In this document: one piece after another, positions 9,195-18,889 of the stretch
How the letters are laid out: each line of letters opens with the position of its first letter
Position numbering within the stretch: position 1 is the first letter of the stretch
Assembly: GCA_030055615.1 (NCBI GenBank)
Contig: JASFYN010000003.1
Span: 62,001-126,000, forward strand
DNA from: Methanothermobacter sp.
GTDB lineage: Archaea; Methanobacteriota; Methanobacteria; Methanobacteriales; DSM-23052
Direction: 5' to 3'
Length of the DNA stretch: 64,000 nucleotides
Made by a program: the position numbers and the translations under genes
Notes under the pieces: model-generated
Databases searched by the model: none
Told to the model about the DNA's origin: nothing
What the model saw: the letters and a program-made list of their open reading frames with translations, nothing else

Positions 9195-10121
9195 TTATGC
9201 GAATTCTATGGTGCTTGGTGGCTTATCACTCACTGAGAGGGCTACATGTGTCACTTCGGGTATCTCAGAAGTTATGCGCTTGGATATCCTTCTTATAAGA
9301 TCCCATGGTAATTCGGGCACCCTTGCTGTCATGGCATCTATTGACTCCACCATCCTTAAAACTACAAGATAGCCAAAATCTCTCATATCACCTTTCACGC
9401 CTGTGGCCATTGTATCAGTGAGTACCGCGAAGTATTGCCATAACCTTTCATCTAATCCCGCGCCTATTATTTCCTCCTCTACTATAGCATTAGCCTTTCT
9501 ACATATCCTAATCTTCTCGGGGGTTATCTCACCTATTATCCTAACCGCAAGACCAGGACCGGGGAATGGCTGTCTCTTGACTATCTTATCAGGCAGTCCA
9601 AGTTCTTTGGCGAGGATGCGGACTTCATCCTTGTAAAGTTCCCTTAAAGGTTCGACTATCTTCAGGACTAGTCCATGTGGTAGGGTCACGTTATGATGCG
9701 ATTTGATCTTCCCCTCACTTTCAATCCAATCAGGAGCTATGGTCCCCTGTACAAGGTACTCCGCGCCTACTTCTTCAGCAACCTCTTCAAAAACTTCTAT
9801 GAACACTCTCCCAATTATCCTGCGCTTTTCTTCCGGGTCGGTAACTCCTCTGAGCTCTTCTAAGAATCTTTCTGATGCGTCGATGAAACGTAAATTAAGG
9901 CGACTACTAAAGGTTTCCTTAACATAATCTACTTCACCCTCTCTTAGGAGGCCATGATCAACAAATACTGCTACTAGCCTATCCCCTATAGCTTTACTGG
10001 CGAGTACTGATGCAACTGAACTGTCAACACCCCCAGATAATGCTATTATAGCCTTACCATCACCTACACGTTCTCTTATACCCTTTACTGCTTTTTTTAT
10101 GAAATCTGATGGTTCGAACAT
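9195..10121 (-). CDS. guaAB: GMP synthase subunit B (ATP pyrophosphatase)
   Basis: About 308 residues. The PP-loop [12 protein letters not shown] (near residue 29) activates XMP as an adenylate. The motif [16 protein letters not shown] and the C-terminal KPPSTIEFA dimer tail are typical of GuaA C-terminal domains. Archaea often encode GMP synthase as two polypeptides, and the glutaminase partner lies immediately upstream. The ATG at 10121 overlaps the partner's stop (TAATG), so I reject the longer frame beginning at 10139. Confidence 0.93.
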   Translation of the reverse strand: MFEPSDFIKKAVKGIRERVGDGKAIIALSGGVDSSVASVLASKAIGDRLVAVFVDHGLLREGEVDYVKETFSSRLNLRFIDASERFLEELRGVTDPEEKRRIIGRVFIEVFEEVAEEVGAEYLVQGTIAPDWIESEGKIKSHHNVTLPHGLVLKIVEPLRELYKDEVRILAKELGLPDKIVKRQPFPGPGLAVRIIGEITPEKIRICRKANAIVEEEIIGAGLDERLWQYFAVLTDTMATGVKGDMRDFGYLVVLRMVESIDAMTARVPELPWDLIRRISKRITSEIPEVTHVALSVSDKPPSTIEFA

Positions 10122-10681
10122 TATTCCACACCCTTGCATACCTTATAGAAGTTCTCGAATATCCTAGGACCCTCTGGTGTGTGATAGACCTCAGGATGAA
10201 ACTGCACACCATAAAGTGGCCTTCTAACATGTTTCATGGCTTCTATCTCACATATACTCGATCTTGCAAGGACCTTAAAGTCCTCGGGTAAAACCTTAAC
10301 TTCATCCTTGTGCGAAGCCCATACACTCATATATGGTCCAAGGCCCTTGAATATATCATCCTCGTCTAATATTTCTATTTCTATCTGGGCATATTCCTCG
10401 GCTTCTGCACTACCAACACTACCATTAAATGCCAAAGCCATCAGCTGATGTCCAAGGCATATGCCAAGTATTGGCACCCTAATCTTCAATATATATTCTA
10501 TGGAATTGCCAGCCTCCTCTACTGAGGGTCCCCCACCTATTATAATCCCTGTGGGTTCACACTCTAGGAGGACGTCAACTGGGATAGTATTGGGTATCAT
10601 CTTAGCAGGTATATTAAGGTATCGTAGCGTCCTATGGATCCTATGATTATACTGTCCATGGTTATTCACAATGAATATCAT
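10121..10681 (-). CDS. guaAA: GMP synthase subunit A (glutamine amidotransferase)
   Basis: 186 residues of a class I glutaminase. The nucleophile elbow is [11 protein letters not shown] (Cys75), the oxyanion region is GIIIGGGPS, and the distal His-Glu pair is in GVQFHPEV. It supplies ammonia to the PP-loop subunit encoded directly downstream. AGGTGGGAG precedes the ATG, and a palindromic TATA box lies about 30 bp upstream. Confidence 0.93.
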   Translation of the reverse strand: MIFIVNNHGQYNHRIHRTLRYLNIPAKMIPNTIPVDVLLECEPTGIIIGGGPSVEEAGNSIEYILKIRVPILGICLGHQLMALAFNGSVGSAEAEEYAQIEIEILDEDDIFKGLGPYMSVWASHKDEVKVLPEDFKVLARSSICEIEAMKHVRRPLYGVQFHPEVYHTPEGPRIFENFYKVCKGVE

Positions 10682-10708
10682 ACTCCCACCTTTGGGGAAA
10701 CTATTAAA

Positions 10709-10716
10709 TTATATAA
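10709..10716. promoter_or_regulatory. palindromic TATA box shared by guaA and a small membrane gene
   Basis: TTATATAA is its own reverse complement. It lies about 28-35 bp before the guaAA ATG on the minus strand and 18-25 bp before the ATG at 10734 on the plus strand. It could seat TBP in both orientations, and the plus-strand transcript would be leaderless or nearly so. This is inferred from spacing only. Confidence 0.45.
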
Positions 10717-10733
10717 ACCCTCACATAACTATT

Positions 10734-10877
10734 ATGGGAATACGAGATATTATATATTTGATAGTGGCAATAATACTTGCAATTATAGCCTTCTATGTCC
10801 TTATATGGTTGCTGCCAGTTATAGTGATCCTCATAATAGCATATATTATCTACATATTCCTCAAGGCAGGAGACTAA
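10734..10877 (+). CDS. 47-residue membrane protein
   Basis: A short, almost wholly hydrophobic protein beginning MGIRDIIYLIVAI. It has one or two transmembrane segments and ends with a short charged tail (KAGD). The ATG at 10734 is preferred over an in-frame start at 10671, because that one lies upstream of the TATA box. It sits just before the RNA methyltransferase gene. The function is unknown, and it could be only the leader part of that transcript. Confidence 0.5.
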   Translation: MGIRDIIYLIVAIILAIIAFYVLIWLLPVIVILIIAYIIYIFLKAGD

Positions 10878-10885
10878 AAAAGAAG

Positions 10886-11971
10886 ATGGAAGTATACGCC
10901 ACAACACACAAAGGATTGGAAAAAATAACAGCAAAAGAAATCCAAGAACTCGGGGGTAAAATAAAAAAATATGGTAATGGCAGAGTCTATTTTAAATGCG
11001 ATGAAAAGTTAATCAACAAGTTAAATTACCATGCAAGAACTTGTGAAAGGATCATACTACTACTCAAATCCGCAAAAGTCACAAAACTTGAAGATATCCA
11101 CAAAGAAGTTAAAGACATTGATTTCTCATTTATAAAGCCAAATGAAAGTTTCGCTGTAAGATCCAAGAGGGTGGGCGTCCACGATTTCAACTCCATGGAC
11201 ATTGCAAGGGTAGCCGGTGACGCTATCATAAAAAGCTACCAATCTTCCAGGAAAAAACGCCTCAGAGTAAACCTAGATTCCCCAGATAACATAATCAGGG
11301 TTGAACTAATCCATGACCTTCTACTAGTAGGCATTGACACCACTGGGGACAAGGGCCTTCACAGGAGAGGCTACAGGGTATACCAACACCCAGCACCACT
11401 CAACCCAACAATAGCAGCCGCACTCCTCAGAATCTCCCATTGGAAGCCGAAGAAAATACTAGTAGATCCCATGTGCGGTAGTGGGACGATACTAGTCGAA
11501 GCAGCCCTCATGGGAAGCAACATCCCCCCAGGTCGCATCAAAGAGGGTGGAAAACTCCCATTCAACCATAAACTTAAAATCATAGGCATTGAAAAATTCA
11601 AGAAACACGTTAAAGGCTGCCAAAAGACACTATCAGAACTTGGGATAGACTTCATCAAAGTCATACAAGGTGACGCAGAACACTTAGACAAGTATGTTCA
11701 AGAAGCCGATTTTATCGTGACAAATCCACCATACGGTATCAGAGTCGGGAGAAAATCTATTATCAAAAAACTCTACCATAACTTCCTCAGAACCGCGAAG
11801 AACATACTCACAGAAAATGGGAGTATAACACTCCTAACACCGCAAGAAAAAATCCTGAAAAATACAGCTACAAAACTAGACTACAAATGGATTGAAATCC
11901 CAATAGTCTATGGTAATCTCCCAGTGAAAATATTCAAATTAACCCGCTTGGAGGGGAGGACTTGGCCATAA
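10886..11971 (+). CDS. THUMP-domain RNA (guanine-N2)-methyltransferase, Trm14/RlmL-like
   Basis: 361 residues. An N-terminal THUMP domain begins MEVYATTHKGLEKI, followed by a UPF0020-type methyltransferase domain with SAM motif DPMCGSGTILVEAAL and catalytic TNPPYGIRVG. This matches archaeal Trm14 (m2G6 in tRNA) and the related rRNA methylases; the target position is inferred. The frame is open back to 10634, but that part overlaps the divergent guaA promoter. The ATG at 10886 is the family-like start. Its end overlaps the response regulator gene by 10 bp. Confidence 0.75.
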   Translation: MEVYATTHKGLEKITAKEIQELGGKIKKYGNGRVYFKCDEKLINKLNYHARTCERIILLLKSAKVTKLEDIHKEVKDIDFSFIKPNESFAVRSKRVGVHDFNSMDIARVAGDAIIKSYQSSRKKRLRVNLDSPDNIIRVELIHDLLLVGIDTTGDKGLHRRGYRVYQHPAPLNPTIAAALLRISHWKPKKILVDPMCGSGTILVEAALMGSNIPPGRIKEGGKLPFNHKLKIIGIEKFKKHVKGCQKTLSELGIDFIKVIQGDAEHLDKYVQEADFIVTNPPYGIRVGRKSIIKKLYHNFLRTAKNILTENGSITLLTPQEKILKNTATKLDYKWIEIPIVYGNLPVKIFKLTRLEGRTWP

Positions 11972-13209
11972 AATTGTTAGTGGTCGAGGATGAAAGTATA
12001 GTAGCCCTTGACATTAAACATAGAGCAGAATTATTAGGCTATAAGGTTGTGGGTATAGCAAGTTCAGGGGAAGAAGCCTTGAAACTTACAAAGGAAAAGA
12101 AACCAGACCTTGTACTCATGGATATAGTGCTAAAAGGAGAGATGGATGGTATAGAAGCTGCGGAGATAATAAAAAGGGACTATGATATTCCCGTAGTGTA
12201 TCTCACAGCTCACTCTGATAAAGAGACCCTTGAAAGGGCAAAACTGACAGAACCATTCGGTTACCTTATAAAGCCCTTTGAAGACCGGGAACTCCACAGT
12301 GTAATCGAAGTGGCCATTTACAAGCATATGATGGATTCAAAACTTAGGATGAGCGAGAAGAGATACCGTAAATTGGCAGAATCTTCACCAGATCTGATCA
12401 TGCTCTTGGACAGGAATGAAAGGATAGTGTTCCTCAATAATGCCTTTGAAAGGGTTACAGGGTTCCCCAAGAAAGAATGTTATAAGAGACATGTCAAGAT
12501 CCTTGAAGAAATAGGTATTATCACCAAGGGGGAATTCGAGAAGCTCACAAATGAACTTATAAAGCCATTCAAAGACCGTCTAGATAATCCAGTACAAGTA
12601 AAAATAAAAGACAATGATGGGAAAGAACATTACCTTGAATTATATGCTTCCACAATAAAAAATGGGGAAAATTTTATACAAATCATAGGACATGATATAA
12701 CAGCAAAAATGGAAGCAGATAAAAGAAGATTAAAGTTGATTAGGGAAAAAACAAGACGAGAATTATACGGGTTTCTTTTATCAGCCATCCCAATATTCGC
12801 ATCAACAATCCCCCCACAGCTTAGGAATACCATAATAAAAAGTTTCGGGGATAAATTCGAAAAAAACCTCAAACCTTCATTCAATGAACACATGAAAAGA
12901 AAGGGCCTATTATCCCAGATCAAAACAGGGAAAATAGAAGACGCCAAGAAAATCTTCGAAGCCTATATATCATGGTTAGAATCATTCCTCAAAAACCTTG
13001 GAATAAAAACAAGAATAAGAAAGGAAAACCAATACAAATTCGAGTTTGTAACATTCCCATGGGATGATCATATAAATCCTATATTTTCTCTCATGTTCAG
13101 AACAATAATCATGAGAAGTTTCACATGGACAAAACTCGAGGGTAATGTAATACAAACATCCAGGAAGAAAAAACTTGAATTTGAATTCCACATAGAAGGA
13201 GGCGCTTGA
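11962..13209 (+). CDS. response regulator: REC-PAS-uncharacterised output domain
   Basis: 415 residues. The receiver domain (1-120) has the acidic pair E9/D10, phosphoacceptor D54 (VLMDIVL), T82 and K104, so it should be phosphorylated. A PAS domain follows (about 125-245). The last 165 residues form a helical, lysine-rich region without a DNA-binding motif that I recognise; it may be a methanogen-specific output domain. The start is TTG with GAGGGGAGGA just upstream. It is followed one base later by a KaiC-like ATPase gene. Confidence 0.75.
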   Translation: MAIKLLVVEDESIVALDIKHRAELLGYKVVGIASSGEEALKLTKEKKPDLVLMDIVLKGEMDGIEAAEIIKRDYDIPVVYLTAHSDKETLERAKLTEPFGYLIKPFEDRELHSVIEVAIYKHMMDSKLRMSEKRYRKLAESSPDLIMLLDRNERIVFLNNAFERVTGFPKKECYKRHVKILEEIGIITKGEFEKLTNELIKPFKDRLDNPVQVKIKDNDGKEHYLELYASTIKNGENFIQIIGHDITAKMEADKRRLKLIREKTRRELYGFLLSAIPIFASTIPPQLRNTIIKSFGDKFEKNLKPSFNEHMKRKGLLSQIKTGKIEDAKKIFEAYISWLESFLKNLGIKTRIRKENQYKFEFVTFPWDDHINPIFSLMFRTIIMRSFTWTKLEGNVIQTSRKKKLEFEFHIEGGA

Positions 13210-13210
13210 A

Positions 13211-13927
13211 TTGGAAAAACTCCAAAGAATAAGTACAGGTATAAAAGACCTAGATGAAATATTAGGAGGATTCCCAGTAGGCCGCAGCATACTCATAACA
13301 GGGGATGCTGGTTCTGGCAAAACAATAATGGCTTTACAATTCGCCATAAAAAGTGCAAATGATGGTCTCAGGACAGTCTATATTACAACAGAAGAGGATG
13401 AAACCGATCTCAATTTCCAGTGTAACTCCTTTGGCTGGAACATAGCACCATTAATTGAAGATGGTAAATTAAAGATAATGAGTCTCGCCGCTACAAGGGC
13501 CATGGTTACAGAAGCCGAGATGAAAATCGGGATCGAATCAATTAATGAAGACATTGGAAGACTCCTAGAAGAGGTTCCGCCAGATACTAAAGTGCTTATC
13601 ATAGACAATCTCGGAAGCCACACTGGCAAGTTAACACCTTATGAGTTCAGGAATAGGTTCGATTTCTTCGTATATGAATTGAAAAAAAAGAATATAACAA
13701 GTCTAATAATACTTGATAGTGCAACAGCCAGAGAATTTAATGAGATAGCATTATTCTCAGTTTATGGTGCTATAAACCTCATAAAGAGGGAGAACCCCTA
13801 CACTGGTAGAAGAGAAAGGGTCATGGACATTGTCAAAATGCGTAGTACAAAAACCCCAATCGACTTCGTACCCTACAGGATAGGTGAAAACGGGATTGAA
13901 ATAATAGAAAAAGTAAAATATGAATAG
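13211..13927 (+). CDS. KaiC-like RecA-fold ATPase, single domain
   Basis: 238 residues beginning [16 protein letters not shown], the typical KaiC/GvpD start. It has Walker [12 protein letters not shown], the two-glutamate motif ITTEEDE and Walker [10 protein letters not shown]. Single-domain archaeal KaiC homologues often sit next to signalling proteins and are thought to act as ATP-dependent regulators. The TTG start at 13211 follows GGAGG inside the end of the REC-PAS gene, so the pair is co-translated. Confidence 0.78.
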   Translation: MEKLQRISTGIKDLDEILGGFPVGRSILITGDAGSGKTIMALQFAIKSANDGLRTVYITTEEDETDLNFQCNSFGWNIAPLIEDGKLKIMSLAATRAMVTEAEMKIGIESINEDIGRLLEEVPPDTKVLIIDNLGSHTGKLTPYEFRNRFDFFVYELKKKNITSLIILDSATAREFNEIALFSVYGAINLIKRENPYTGRRERVMDIVKMRSTKTPIDFVPYRIGENGIEIIEKVKYE

Positions 13928-13929
13928 GC

Positions 13930-14958
13930 CTATAGGCGTTCAAGGGCCTTTAAGATGAGCTTAACACAATTTTTAATATCATCCATGCTCGCAACACCAA
14001 CGGGCGTGTGAATATACCTTGTAGGTACCGAGACAACACCAGCCGGTATACCTGCACGAGTTAAATGTATTGCTGTTGCATCTGTCGTGCCACCCTCACT
14101 CACCTCCAACTGCACAGGTATATTCTCCTCCCTTGCAGTTGAAATAAGCCAATCCCTGATCTTCTTATGGGTTATTATACCCTTACCACTCGCATCAGTT
14201 AAAATTATTGCCGGTCCCTTACCGAGCTTGGCCGGCGCATCCTCTTCCTCCATGCCAGGATGATCCCCTGCTATTGTAACATCAACTGCCAAGGCCATGT
14301 CAGGATTCAATTTAAATGCTGATGTCCTGGCACCTTTGAGGCCCACTTCCTCCTGGACCGTGCCAACACCATATATTGTTGCCCGAGTTTCAACCCCCTT
14401 TAACACTTCTATTAGTATGAGGCAGCCTATTCTATTGTCGAGGGCTTTACCAGTGAATAGTCTGTTTGGGAGTTCGTTGAATGGTGCCTTAAAGGTTACA
14501 GGATCTCCTACCCCTACGAGTTTTTCTGCATCTTCTCTCGAGGTCGCCCCTATGTCTATGAACATTTTCTCATAACTTGTAACCTTCTTTCTTTCCTTTG
14601 GTTTCATCCTATGGGGTGGCTTTGAACCTATAACCCCCATGACTGGGCCCTTTTTTCCATGGATCTCTACCTGCTGGTTGAGGAGCATCTGATCGTTTAT
14701 ACCACCAATCTTTGAAAATTTTATGAAACCCTTCTTGTCGATGTAGCGTACCATGAGGCCTATCTCATCCATGTGAGCTGCTAACATTATACTAGGGGCT
14801 TCAGGATCTCCTTCCCGGACCATTATAAGGTTTCCGAGGTTGTCCTCTTCTATATTATCCACGTGCTCTTCTAGTTCATCTTTCATGATTTTTCTTATCT
14901 CATCTTCAAAACCTGATATGCCATTGGCTTCTGATAAACGCTTCATCAAATCAAACAT
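13930..14958 (-). CDS. M42 family metallo-aminopeptidase
   Basis: 342 residues of the M42 (TET-like) family. Metal-binding motifs seen are [15 protein letters not shown] and QEEVGLKGA with the catalytic Glu-Glu pair, followed by [11 protein letters not shown] and the last ligand in YIHTPVG. It probably trims peptides in the cytoplasm as a large oligomer. The start at 14958 is followed by a typical helical N-terminus. It is convergent with the KaiC-like gene, with only two bases between the stops. Confidence 0.85.
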   Translation of the reverse strand: MFDLMKRLSEANGISGFEDEIRKIMKDELEEHVDNIEEDNLGNLIMVREGDPEAPSIMLAAHMDEIGLMVRYIDKKGFIKFSKIGGINDQMLLNQQVEIHGKKGPVMGVIGSKPPHRMKPKERKKVTSYEKMFIDIGATSREDAEKLVGVGDPVTFKAPFNELPNRLFTGKALDNRIGCLILIEVLKGVETRATIYGVGTVQEEVGLKGARTSAFKLNPDMALAVDVTIAGDHPGMEEEDAPAKLGKGPAIILTDASGKGIITHKKIRDWLISTAREENIPVQLEVSEGGTTDATAIHLTRAGIPAGVVSVPTRYIHTPVGVASMDDIKNCVKLILKALERL

Positions 14959-14964
14959 TCTAAT

Positions 14965-15162
14965 CTACCCCACTGATTTAACTAGTATGAGTATCCCAAT
15001 GACTATCAAAAGGATCTGTGGCCAAAAGCGCAAGTAAACTACTGGTACTATACCCAAGGCGACAAGGAGCCATATAGCACCGATAATTATGAGCATTCCT
15101 CCGAAGTAGACTCCCCATTTATGCTTGGGTTTCTTCTTTTTAATTTCGATTTCCTCTGCCAA
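14965..15162 (-). CDS. small membrane protein with two transmembrane segments
   Basis: 65 residues. A charged, lysine-rich N-terminus (about 18 residues) is followed by two hydrophobic helices separated by a short loop (VVYLRFWPQ). The pattern resembles the LiaI/LiaF-like transmembrane region (DUF5668 type). The TTG at 15162 is preferred over GTG 15171 because GAGGTGAT forms the ribosome site. It is probably co-transcribed with the M42 peptidase. Confidence 0.55.
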   Translation of the reverse strand: MAEEIEIKKKKPKHKWGVYFGGMLIIIGAIWLLVALGIVPVVYLRFWPQILLIVIGILILVKSVG

Positions 15163-15224
15163 TAATATCACCTCTGATAATGATCTGGTTTCATCCCCTT
15201 AGTACTATATTATGGGGGGGTAAT

Positions 15225-15234
15225 TATTTTATAG
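15225..15234 (+). promoter_or_regulatory. TATA box for the phosphopantoate ligase gene
   Basis: TATTTTATAG lies 27-36 bp before the ATG at 15261, and no purine-rich ribosome site precedes that ATG. Together these suggest a leaderless transcript. Confidence 0.45.
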
Positions 15235-15260
15235 TAAAGGGTTGAAAATCTATCTTTTAT

Positions 15261-16010
15261 ATGGTTGAGAAGGGGCATCCACGTTACAAATCATTAAAGT
15301 TGCGGGAAAAGATACTAGAAGCCTACCATAAAGGAGTGCTCGCAGATGCTGGTATCATAGCCCATGGCAGAGGAGAAGCCTTCGACTACCTTATAGGTGA
15401 AAGAACAAGAAAACCAGCAACCCAAGCCATTAAAGCAGCCGCAGCACTATTATTACTGGCCAAGAATCCTGTACTGTCAGTAAATGGTAATACAGCTGCT
15501 CTAGTCCCAGAGGAGATAGTTGAACTTGCAAGACTATTAAATGCAAAAATAGAGATAAACCTCTTCCACAGAACACCTAAGAGGGTTAAACTTATAGAAA
15601 AGATACTTAAAGAAGCCGGTGCAAAAGAAGTTTTCGGAACAGAAGATGAAAAACTTAAATATCTCCAGGGTATAAAGAGTCCGAGGGCCACGGCAAGTCC
15701 AAAAGGCATATACATTGCAGATGTTGTCCTCGTGCCATTGGAGGATGGGGATCGGGCTGAAATGCTTAAAAAGGCTGGTAAGACCATCATAACTGTGGAT
15801 CTCAACCCTCTATCAAGAACATCCCAGAATGCTGATATAAGCATTACAGATAACATAGTGAGGGCTATCCCCCTCCTCATAAGATACGTGAAAAAATTAA
15901 AAGATTATAACAAGGATGAACTAAAAAAGATCCTAGAAGGATTCAACAATAAAAAGAACCTGGAGCATATGCTCCGTTTAATAGACCTCCAAAGGATGCG
16001 AAAACTTTAA
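15261..16010 (+). CDS. 4-phosphopantoate--beta-alanine ligase (phosphopantothenate synthetase)
   Basis: 249 residues matching the archaeal DUF137 family shown to join 4-phosphopantoate and beta-alanine in coenzyme A synthesis. Conserved stretches seen are HPRYKSLKLREKI, LADAGIIAHGRGEAFDYL, LSVNGNTAALVP and ITVDLNPLSRTSQNADISI. It replaces the bacterial pantothenate synthetase route. It is first in a three-gene run with UPF0200 and UPF0201 genes (gaps of 12 and 15 bp). Confidence 0.88.
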   Translation: MVEKGHPRYKSLKLREKILEAYHKGVLADAGIIAHGRGEAFDYLIGERTRKPATQAIKAAAALLLLAKNPVLSVNGNTAALVPEEIVELARLLNAKIEINLFHRTPKRVKLIEKILKEAGAKEVFGTEDEKLKYLQGIKSPRATASPKGIYIADVVLVPLEDGDRAEMLKKAGKTIITVDLNPLSRTSQNADISITDNIVRAIPLLIRYVKKLKDYNKDELKKILEGFNNKKNLEHMLRLIDLQRMRKL

Positions 16011-16022
16011 AGGAGAGACCAG

Positions 16023-16556
16023 ATGAAGATCATAGGATTAGCTGGGATGCCAGGATCCGGTAAAGGAGTAGTTTCAAGTATTGCAGAGGAGATGGACTAC
16101 CATATAATAAGGATGGGTGACATCATAAGAGAAGAGGCGAAGAAAACAGGTGAGGACCCAGGCAAGACAGCAGTACGCCTAAGAAAAGAACATGGAGAAT
16201 ATATAATAGCTGAAAGATGCATCCCCAAAATAGAAAATATCAAAAATGGGAAAATCCTAATAGAGGGTATAAGAAGCCCCCATGAAGTTGAAATATTCAA
16301 AAAACATTATAAAGGATTCAAGGTAATATCAATATTCTCCACCCAAAGGACAAGATTCAAACGCCTCCGAAAAAGGGGTAGAAAAGATGATACAAAAGAC
16401 TACAAGAAATTTGTAAAAAGAGACCAGAGAGAACTAGGATTCGGCCTCGGAGACGTTATAGCAACATCAGATTATATAATCATAAATGAGGGCTCCCTAC
16501 ATAAATTCAAAGAAAACACAAAAAAATTATTAAAAAAGATTACAAAAGACTGTTAA
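16023..16556 (+). CDS. UPF0200 family nucleoside-triphosphate kinase-like protein
   Basis: 177 residues with a P-loop at the N-terminus (GMPGSGKGVVSSIA) and a lid-like basic region (RFKRLRKRGRKDD). The fold resembles dephospho-CoA kinase and adenylate kinase. UPF0200 has no assigned substrate. Its place directly after the phosphopantoate ligase hints at a link to CoA metabolism, but a different, GTP-dependent archaeal dephospho-CoA kinase is known, so this is only a suggestion. Confidence 0.72.
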   Translation: MKIIGLAGMPGSGKGVVSSIAEEMDYHIIRMGDIIREEAKKTGEDPGKTAVRLRKEHGEYIIAERCIPKIENIKNGKILIEGIRSPHEVEIFKKHYKGFKVISIFSTQRTRFKRLRKRGRKDDTKDYKKFVKRDQRELGFGLGDVIATSDYIIINEGSLHKFKENTKKLLKKITKDC

Positions 16557-16571
16557 GGTGGAACACTCCCC

Positions 16572-16964
16572 ATGGAATGTGAAGTTAAAGTTGAAACTCG
16601 GATAAACGCAACAGAAAACCCCAGAAAGGTACTAGAAAGTGTGCTTAACATATTCCCCAAGATAGAAATCAAAGAAACAGACAATTCAATCCAGGGCGAA
16701 GGTGGGATAGAAGTCCTAGAAGAACTCAGAGAATCACTAGAGAAGAGAAGAATACGTTCAACAGCAAGAAAAATATTATATGAGAACCTTAAAGGTTATA
16801 GGACAACATTCTACCTTAACAAGCAGGCTGCATTCATAGGAAAAGTTAACATATTAGAAGAGGAAATCTCACCACTTGGTGATATAAAAGTAGAGATCAT
16901 ATCAGAGAACTTAAAAGAGATTATTGATTGGCTAGCTCCCAAAATCGAAGAAGAATATAACTAA
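16572..16964 (+). CDS. UPF0201 family protein
   Basis: 130 residues beginning MECEVKVETRINATENPRKV, with a central KILYENLKGYRTTFYLNKQA region. This matches the small archaeal UPF0201 family, which folds like a ribosomal protein L5-type RNA-binding domain. No function is established. It follows UPF0200 by 15 bp, an arrangement I recall from M. thermautotrophicus. Its 3' end overlaps the convergent diphthamide gene by 4 bp. Confidence 0.7.
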   Translation: MECEVKVETRINATENPRKVLESVLNIFPKIEIKETDNSIQGEGGIEVLEELRESLEKRRIRSTARKILYENLKGYRTTFYLNKQAAFIGKVNILEEEISPLGDIKVEIISENLKEIIDWLAPKIEEEYN

Positions 16965-17641
16965 CCTTTATCCAGGAGTATAGCATCCATTATCTCTAAA
17001 ATACCACTATCCTTGAACCACTTCTTCTCAGCCTTTAAGATCTTGATCCTCTTTTTGAATATTGGCCCGTCAAGGACGAATGTTTCGGCTTCACCACCTT
17101 CAAATGCCAAGTGGACACCATATCTCTCATTTAAATCCTTTAATTCTTTGAGCATTTCATAGTCTATTTCACGTCCAAGCCATGAACTGTCAAGACCCTC
17201 AGCTGCAACTGCAGTCACTATAACCTTAAACCCCAAATCCAAGATTTCCATCATATACTCCCACGGGTTAACATGCCAGAGTGGCGTTTTTGAAATGAGT
17301 CCAACCTCTTGACAAAGTTTGTCTATTCTCGACCGCTGGTAATCGGAAACAATGGCACCGGAATATAACACTTTGACCCCGCGTTCAACGAGCACTCTTA
17401 AAAGCTTCTTAAGATCTTTTAGCTCTTCCTCTTTTATTCCGCTCGTCGGACCCTCGATTAAGGGTATGCCAATAGCCTTAGAGGATAAACGTGTCCACTT
17501 TATATTAGGCACATGGAACATGTACGAATGTGGGTTATCTGAGACCATGGACACTAGATACTTTACATTGTCCTGTTCCATAGCCTTGTAAAGTGCCATT
17601 GTACTATCTTTACCACCGGAATAGAGTACAGCAGCATCCAA
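16961..17641 (-). CDS. dph6: diphthine--ammonia ligase (Dph6-like ATP pyrophosphatase)
   Basis: 226 residues. The PP-loop VLYSGGKDSTMALYKA is at the N-terminus, and EGGEAETFVLDGP marks the Dph6/DUF71 family. The enzyme amidates diphthine on elongation factor 2 to complete diphthamide. Archaeal family members are about this length. A downstream-facing membrane-protein gene ends four bases upstream. Confidence 0.8.
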   Translation of the reverse strand: MDAAVLYSGGKDSTMALYKAMEQDNVKYLVSMVSDNPHSYMFHVPNIKWTRLSSKAIGIPLIEGPTSGIKEEELKDLKKLLRVLVERGVKVLYSGAIVSDYQRSRIDKLCQEVGLISKTPLWHVNPWEYMMEILDLGFKVIVTAVAAEGLDSSWLGREIDYEMLKELKDLNERYGVHLAFEGGEAETFVLDGPIFKKRIKILKAEKKWFKDSGILEIMDAILLDKG

Positions 17642-17644
17642 AGC

Positions 17645-18436
17645 TTATCTCCCCAATTTTCTCCTAATTGCGGCTAAAACGGCCATGATACTGTCTATGA
17701 ATATGCCAGCAAGGCCGGCTAACATGCCAATGAAACCACAAGAGACCACAACAGCAGACTTAGGCGGCATGGAAGCCTTGAAACTTTCAATTTTCTCCTC
17801 CACAGAACCTTCAATGGAGGCTATTGCAATGCCTTTGGATGAGAGATACTCCCGTAAATTTTCGATCTTATTTGCATGAGTGTCAATGGACACTCGTACT
17901 ATACTATACTTTGTATAAATTTCACTGGTTAAAATGAGCCAATCAGATATTCGGTTGATAGTAGCCTGCGGATCTCCACTTTTAATCCTACATATGATAG
18001 TCCCACGGGGATCCGCTTTGCAATATGTTACATTAGAATCGATAACTGGAACACCCTTTTCTATTAATTCTCCGCGTTCACTAGTAAAATTATCAGTTTT
18101 TAAGAGAATATATCCTACCTTAACATTCTCAACACCTTCAACGCCTTTCACGCCCTCGATGAATTCTCCAATATCAACATCATGTGACAAATCAACATAG
18201 ACAGTTTCAGGGCTACTATATATGCTCTCATAGAAGCCCCTAGCAATCCCTGGTATATCATCATAGACTGGTAAGATGAAAAATGTGCCACCGATAACAC
18301 CAACCATGAAACCTATGAATATCACAAAGAATATGTTCCTTTTACCCACAACAGGTGTCATAAGACCCACAGAAAATACAAAGACTAACAGTATTATGAA
18401 TAATATGAGCATTATTAGGGTTACTATGACATCCAT
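17645..18436 (-). CDS. membrane protein with extracytoplasmic domain, unknown function
   Basis: 263 residues. There are two hydrophobic helices at the N-terminus (about 3-25 and 33-55). A soluble middle domain of about 170 residues has a ferredoxin-like repeat feel (GEFIEGVKGVEGVENVKVGY, later KIENLREYLSSKGIAIASIE). A C-terminal glycine-rich hydrophobic helix is followed by a basic tail (RRKLGR). GGAGG precedes the ATG. It lies downstream of the pilin-like operon and may belong to it. I do not recognise the family. Confidence 0.55.
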   Translation of the reverse strand: MDVIVTLIMLILFIILLVFVFSVGLMTPVVGKRNIFFVIFIGFMVGVIGGTFFILPVYDDIPGIARGFYESIYSSPETVYVDLSHDVDIGEFIEGVKGVEGVENVKVGYILLKTDNFTSERGELIEKGVPVIDSNVTYCKADPRGTIICRIKSGDPQATINRISDWLILTSEIYTKYSIVRVSIDTHANKIENLREYLSSKGIAIASIEGSVEEKIESFKASMPPKSAVVVSCGFIGMLAGLAGIFIDSIMAVLAAIRRKLGR

Positions 18437-18486
18437 GGATTTCCTCCTTGTAAAAAAATTTGAAGCTTAGGCTTGGTGATTTTTTT

Positions 18487-18885
18487 CTAAAATTTTTCCG
18501 TTGCAACTATTTTACCATCTGTTTTACTTATATATACTCTTTCTACGAGTTTATGGTCTTTGTAGAGTGGGACTATCCATACTTCAATATCCTTTTCTTG
18601 AATCTTAATAGAACCGGATGTTGGATCCTTAGTAGTATATCCTGGCTTTGATGCTATCTCCTCAGCCTTTTCAGCGCTTATTTCAAAATCTCCTGTTGAA
18701 TTATTATTGTTTGATGAGTTATTGGGTTTTGGGACTACGATGGGTGCGGGTTGAGGCTCTGCTGGTGGAGGGGTTGGTTGCTTTGGTGGGGATTTCTCCT
18801 TAGAAAAGAACGGGTTATATGCATAAAATATCAATGAAAATGTTATGATAATTATCCCAATAAGTGCTTTATACTCCCATTTCAT
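18487..18885 (-). CDS. membrane-anchored PepSY-domain protein
   Basis: 132 residues: a single N-terminal transmembrane anchor, then a proline-rich linker (KQPTPPPAEPQP) and an asparagine/serine-rich spacer. The C-terminal PepSY-like domain contains ISAEKAEEIA and ends VYISKTDGKIVATEKF. The domain would face outside. Its start overlaps the neighbouring pilin-like gene region by a few bases, so it is probably the last gene of the pilin-like operon. The exact role is unknown; PepSY domains often inhibit proteases. Confidence 0.65.
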   Translation of the reverse strand: MKWEYKALIGIIIITFSLIFYAYNPFFSKEKSPPKQPTPPPAEPQPAPIVVPKPNNSSNNNNSTGDFEISAEKAEEIASKPGYTTKDPTSGSIKIQEKDIEVWIVPLYKDHKLVERVYISKTDGKIVATEKF

Positions 18886-18889
18886 CCTA

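Noticed and set aside
10634-10885. N-terminal extension of the Trm14-like methyltransferase
   Set aside because: The extra 84 codons run through the guaA promoter and a small membrane gene in another frame; the THUMP domain begins at ATG 10886.
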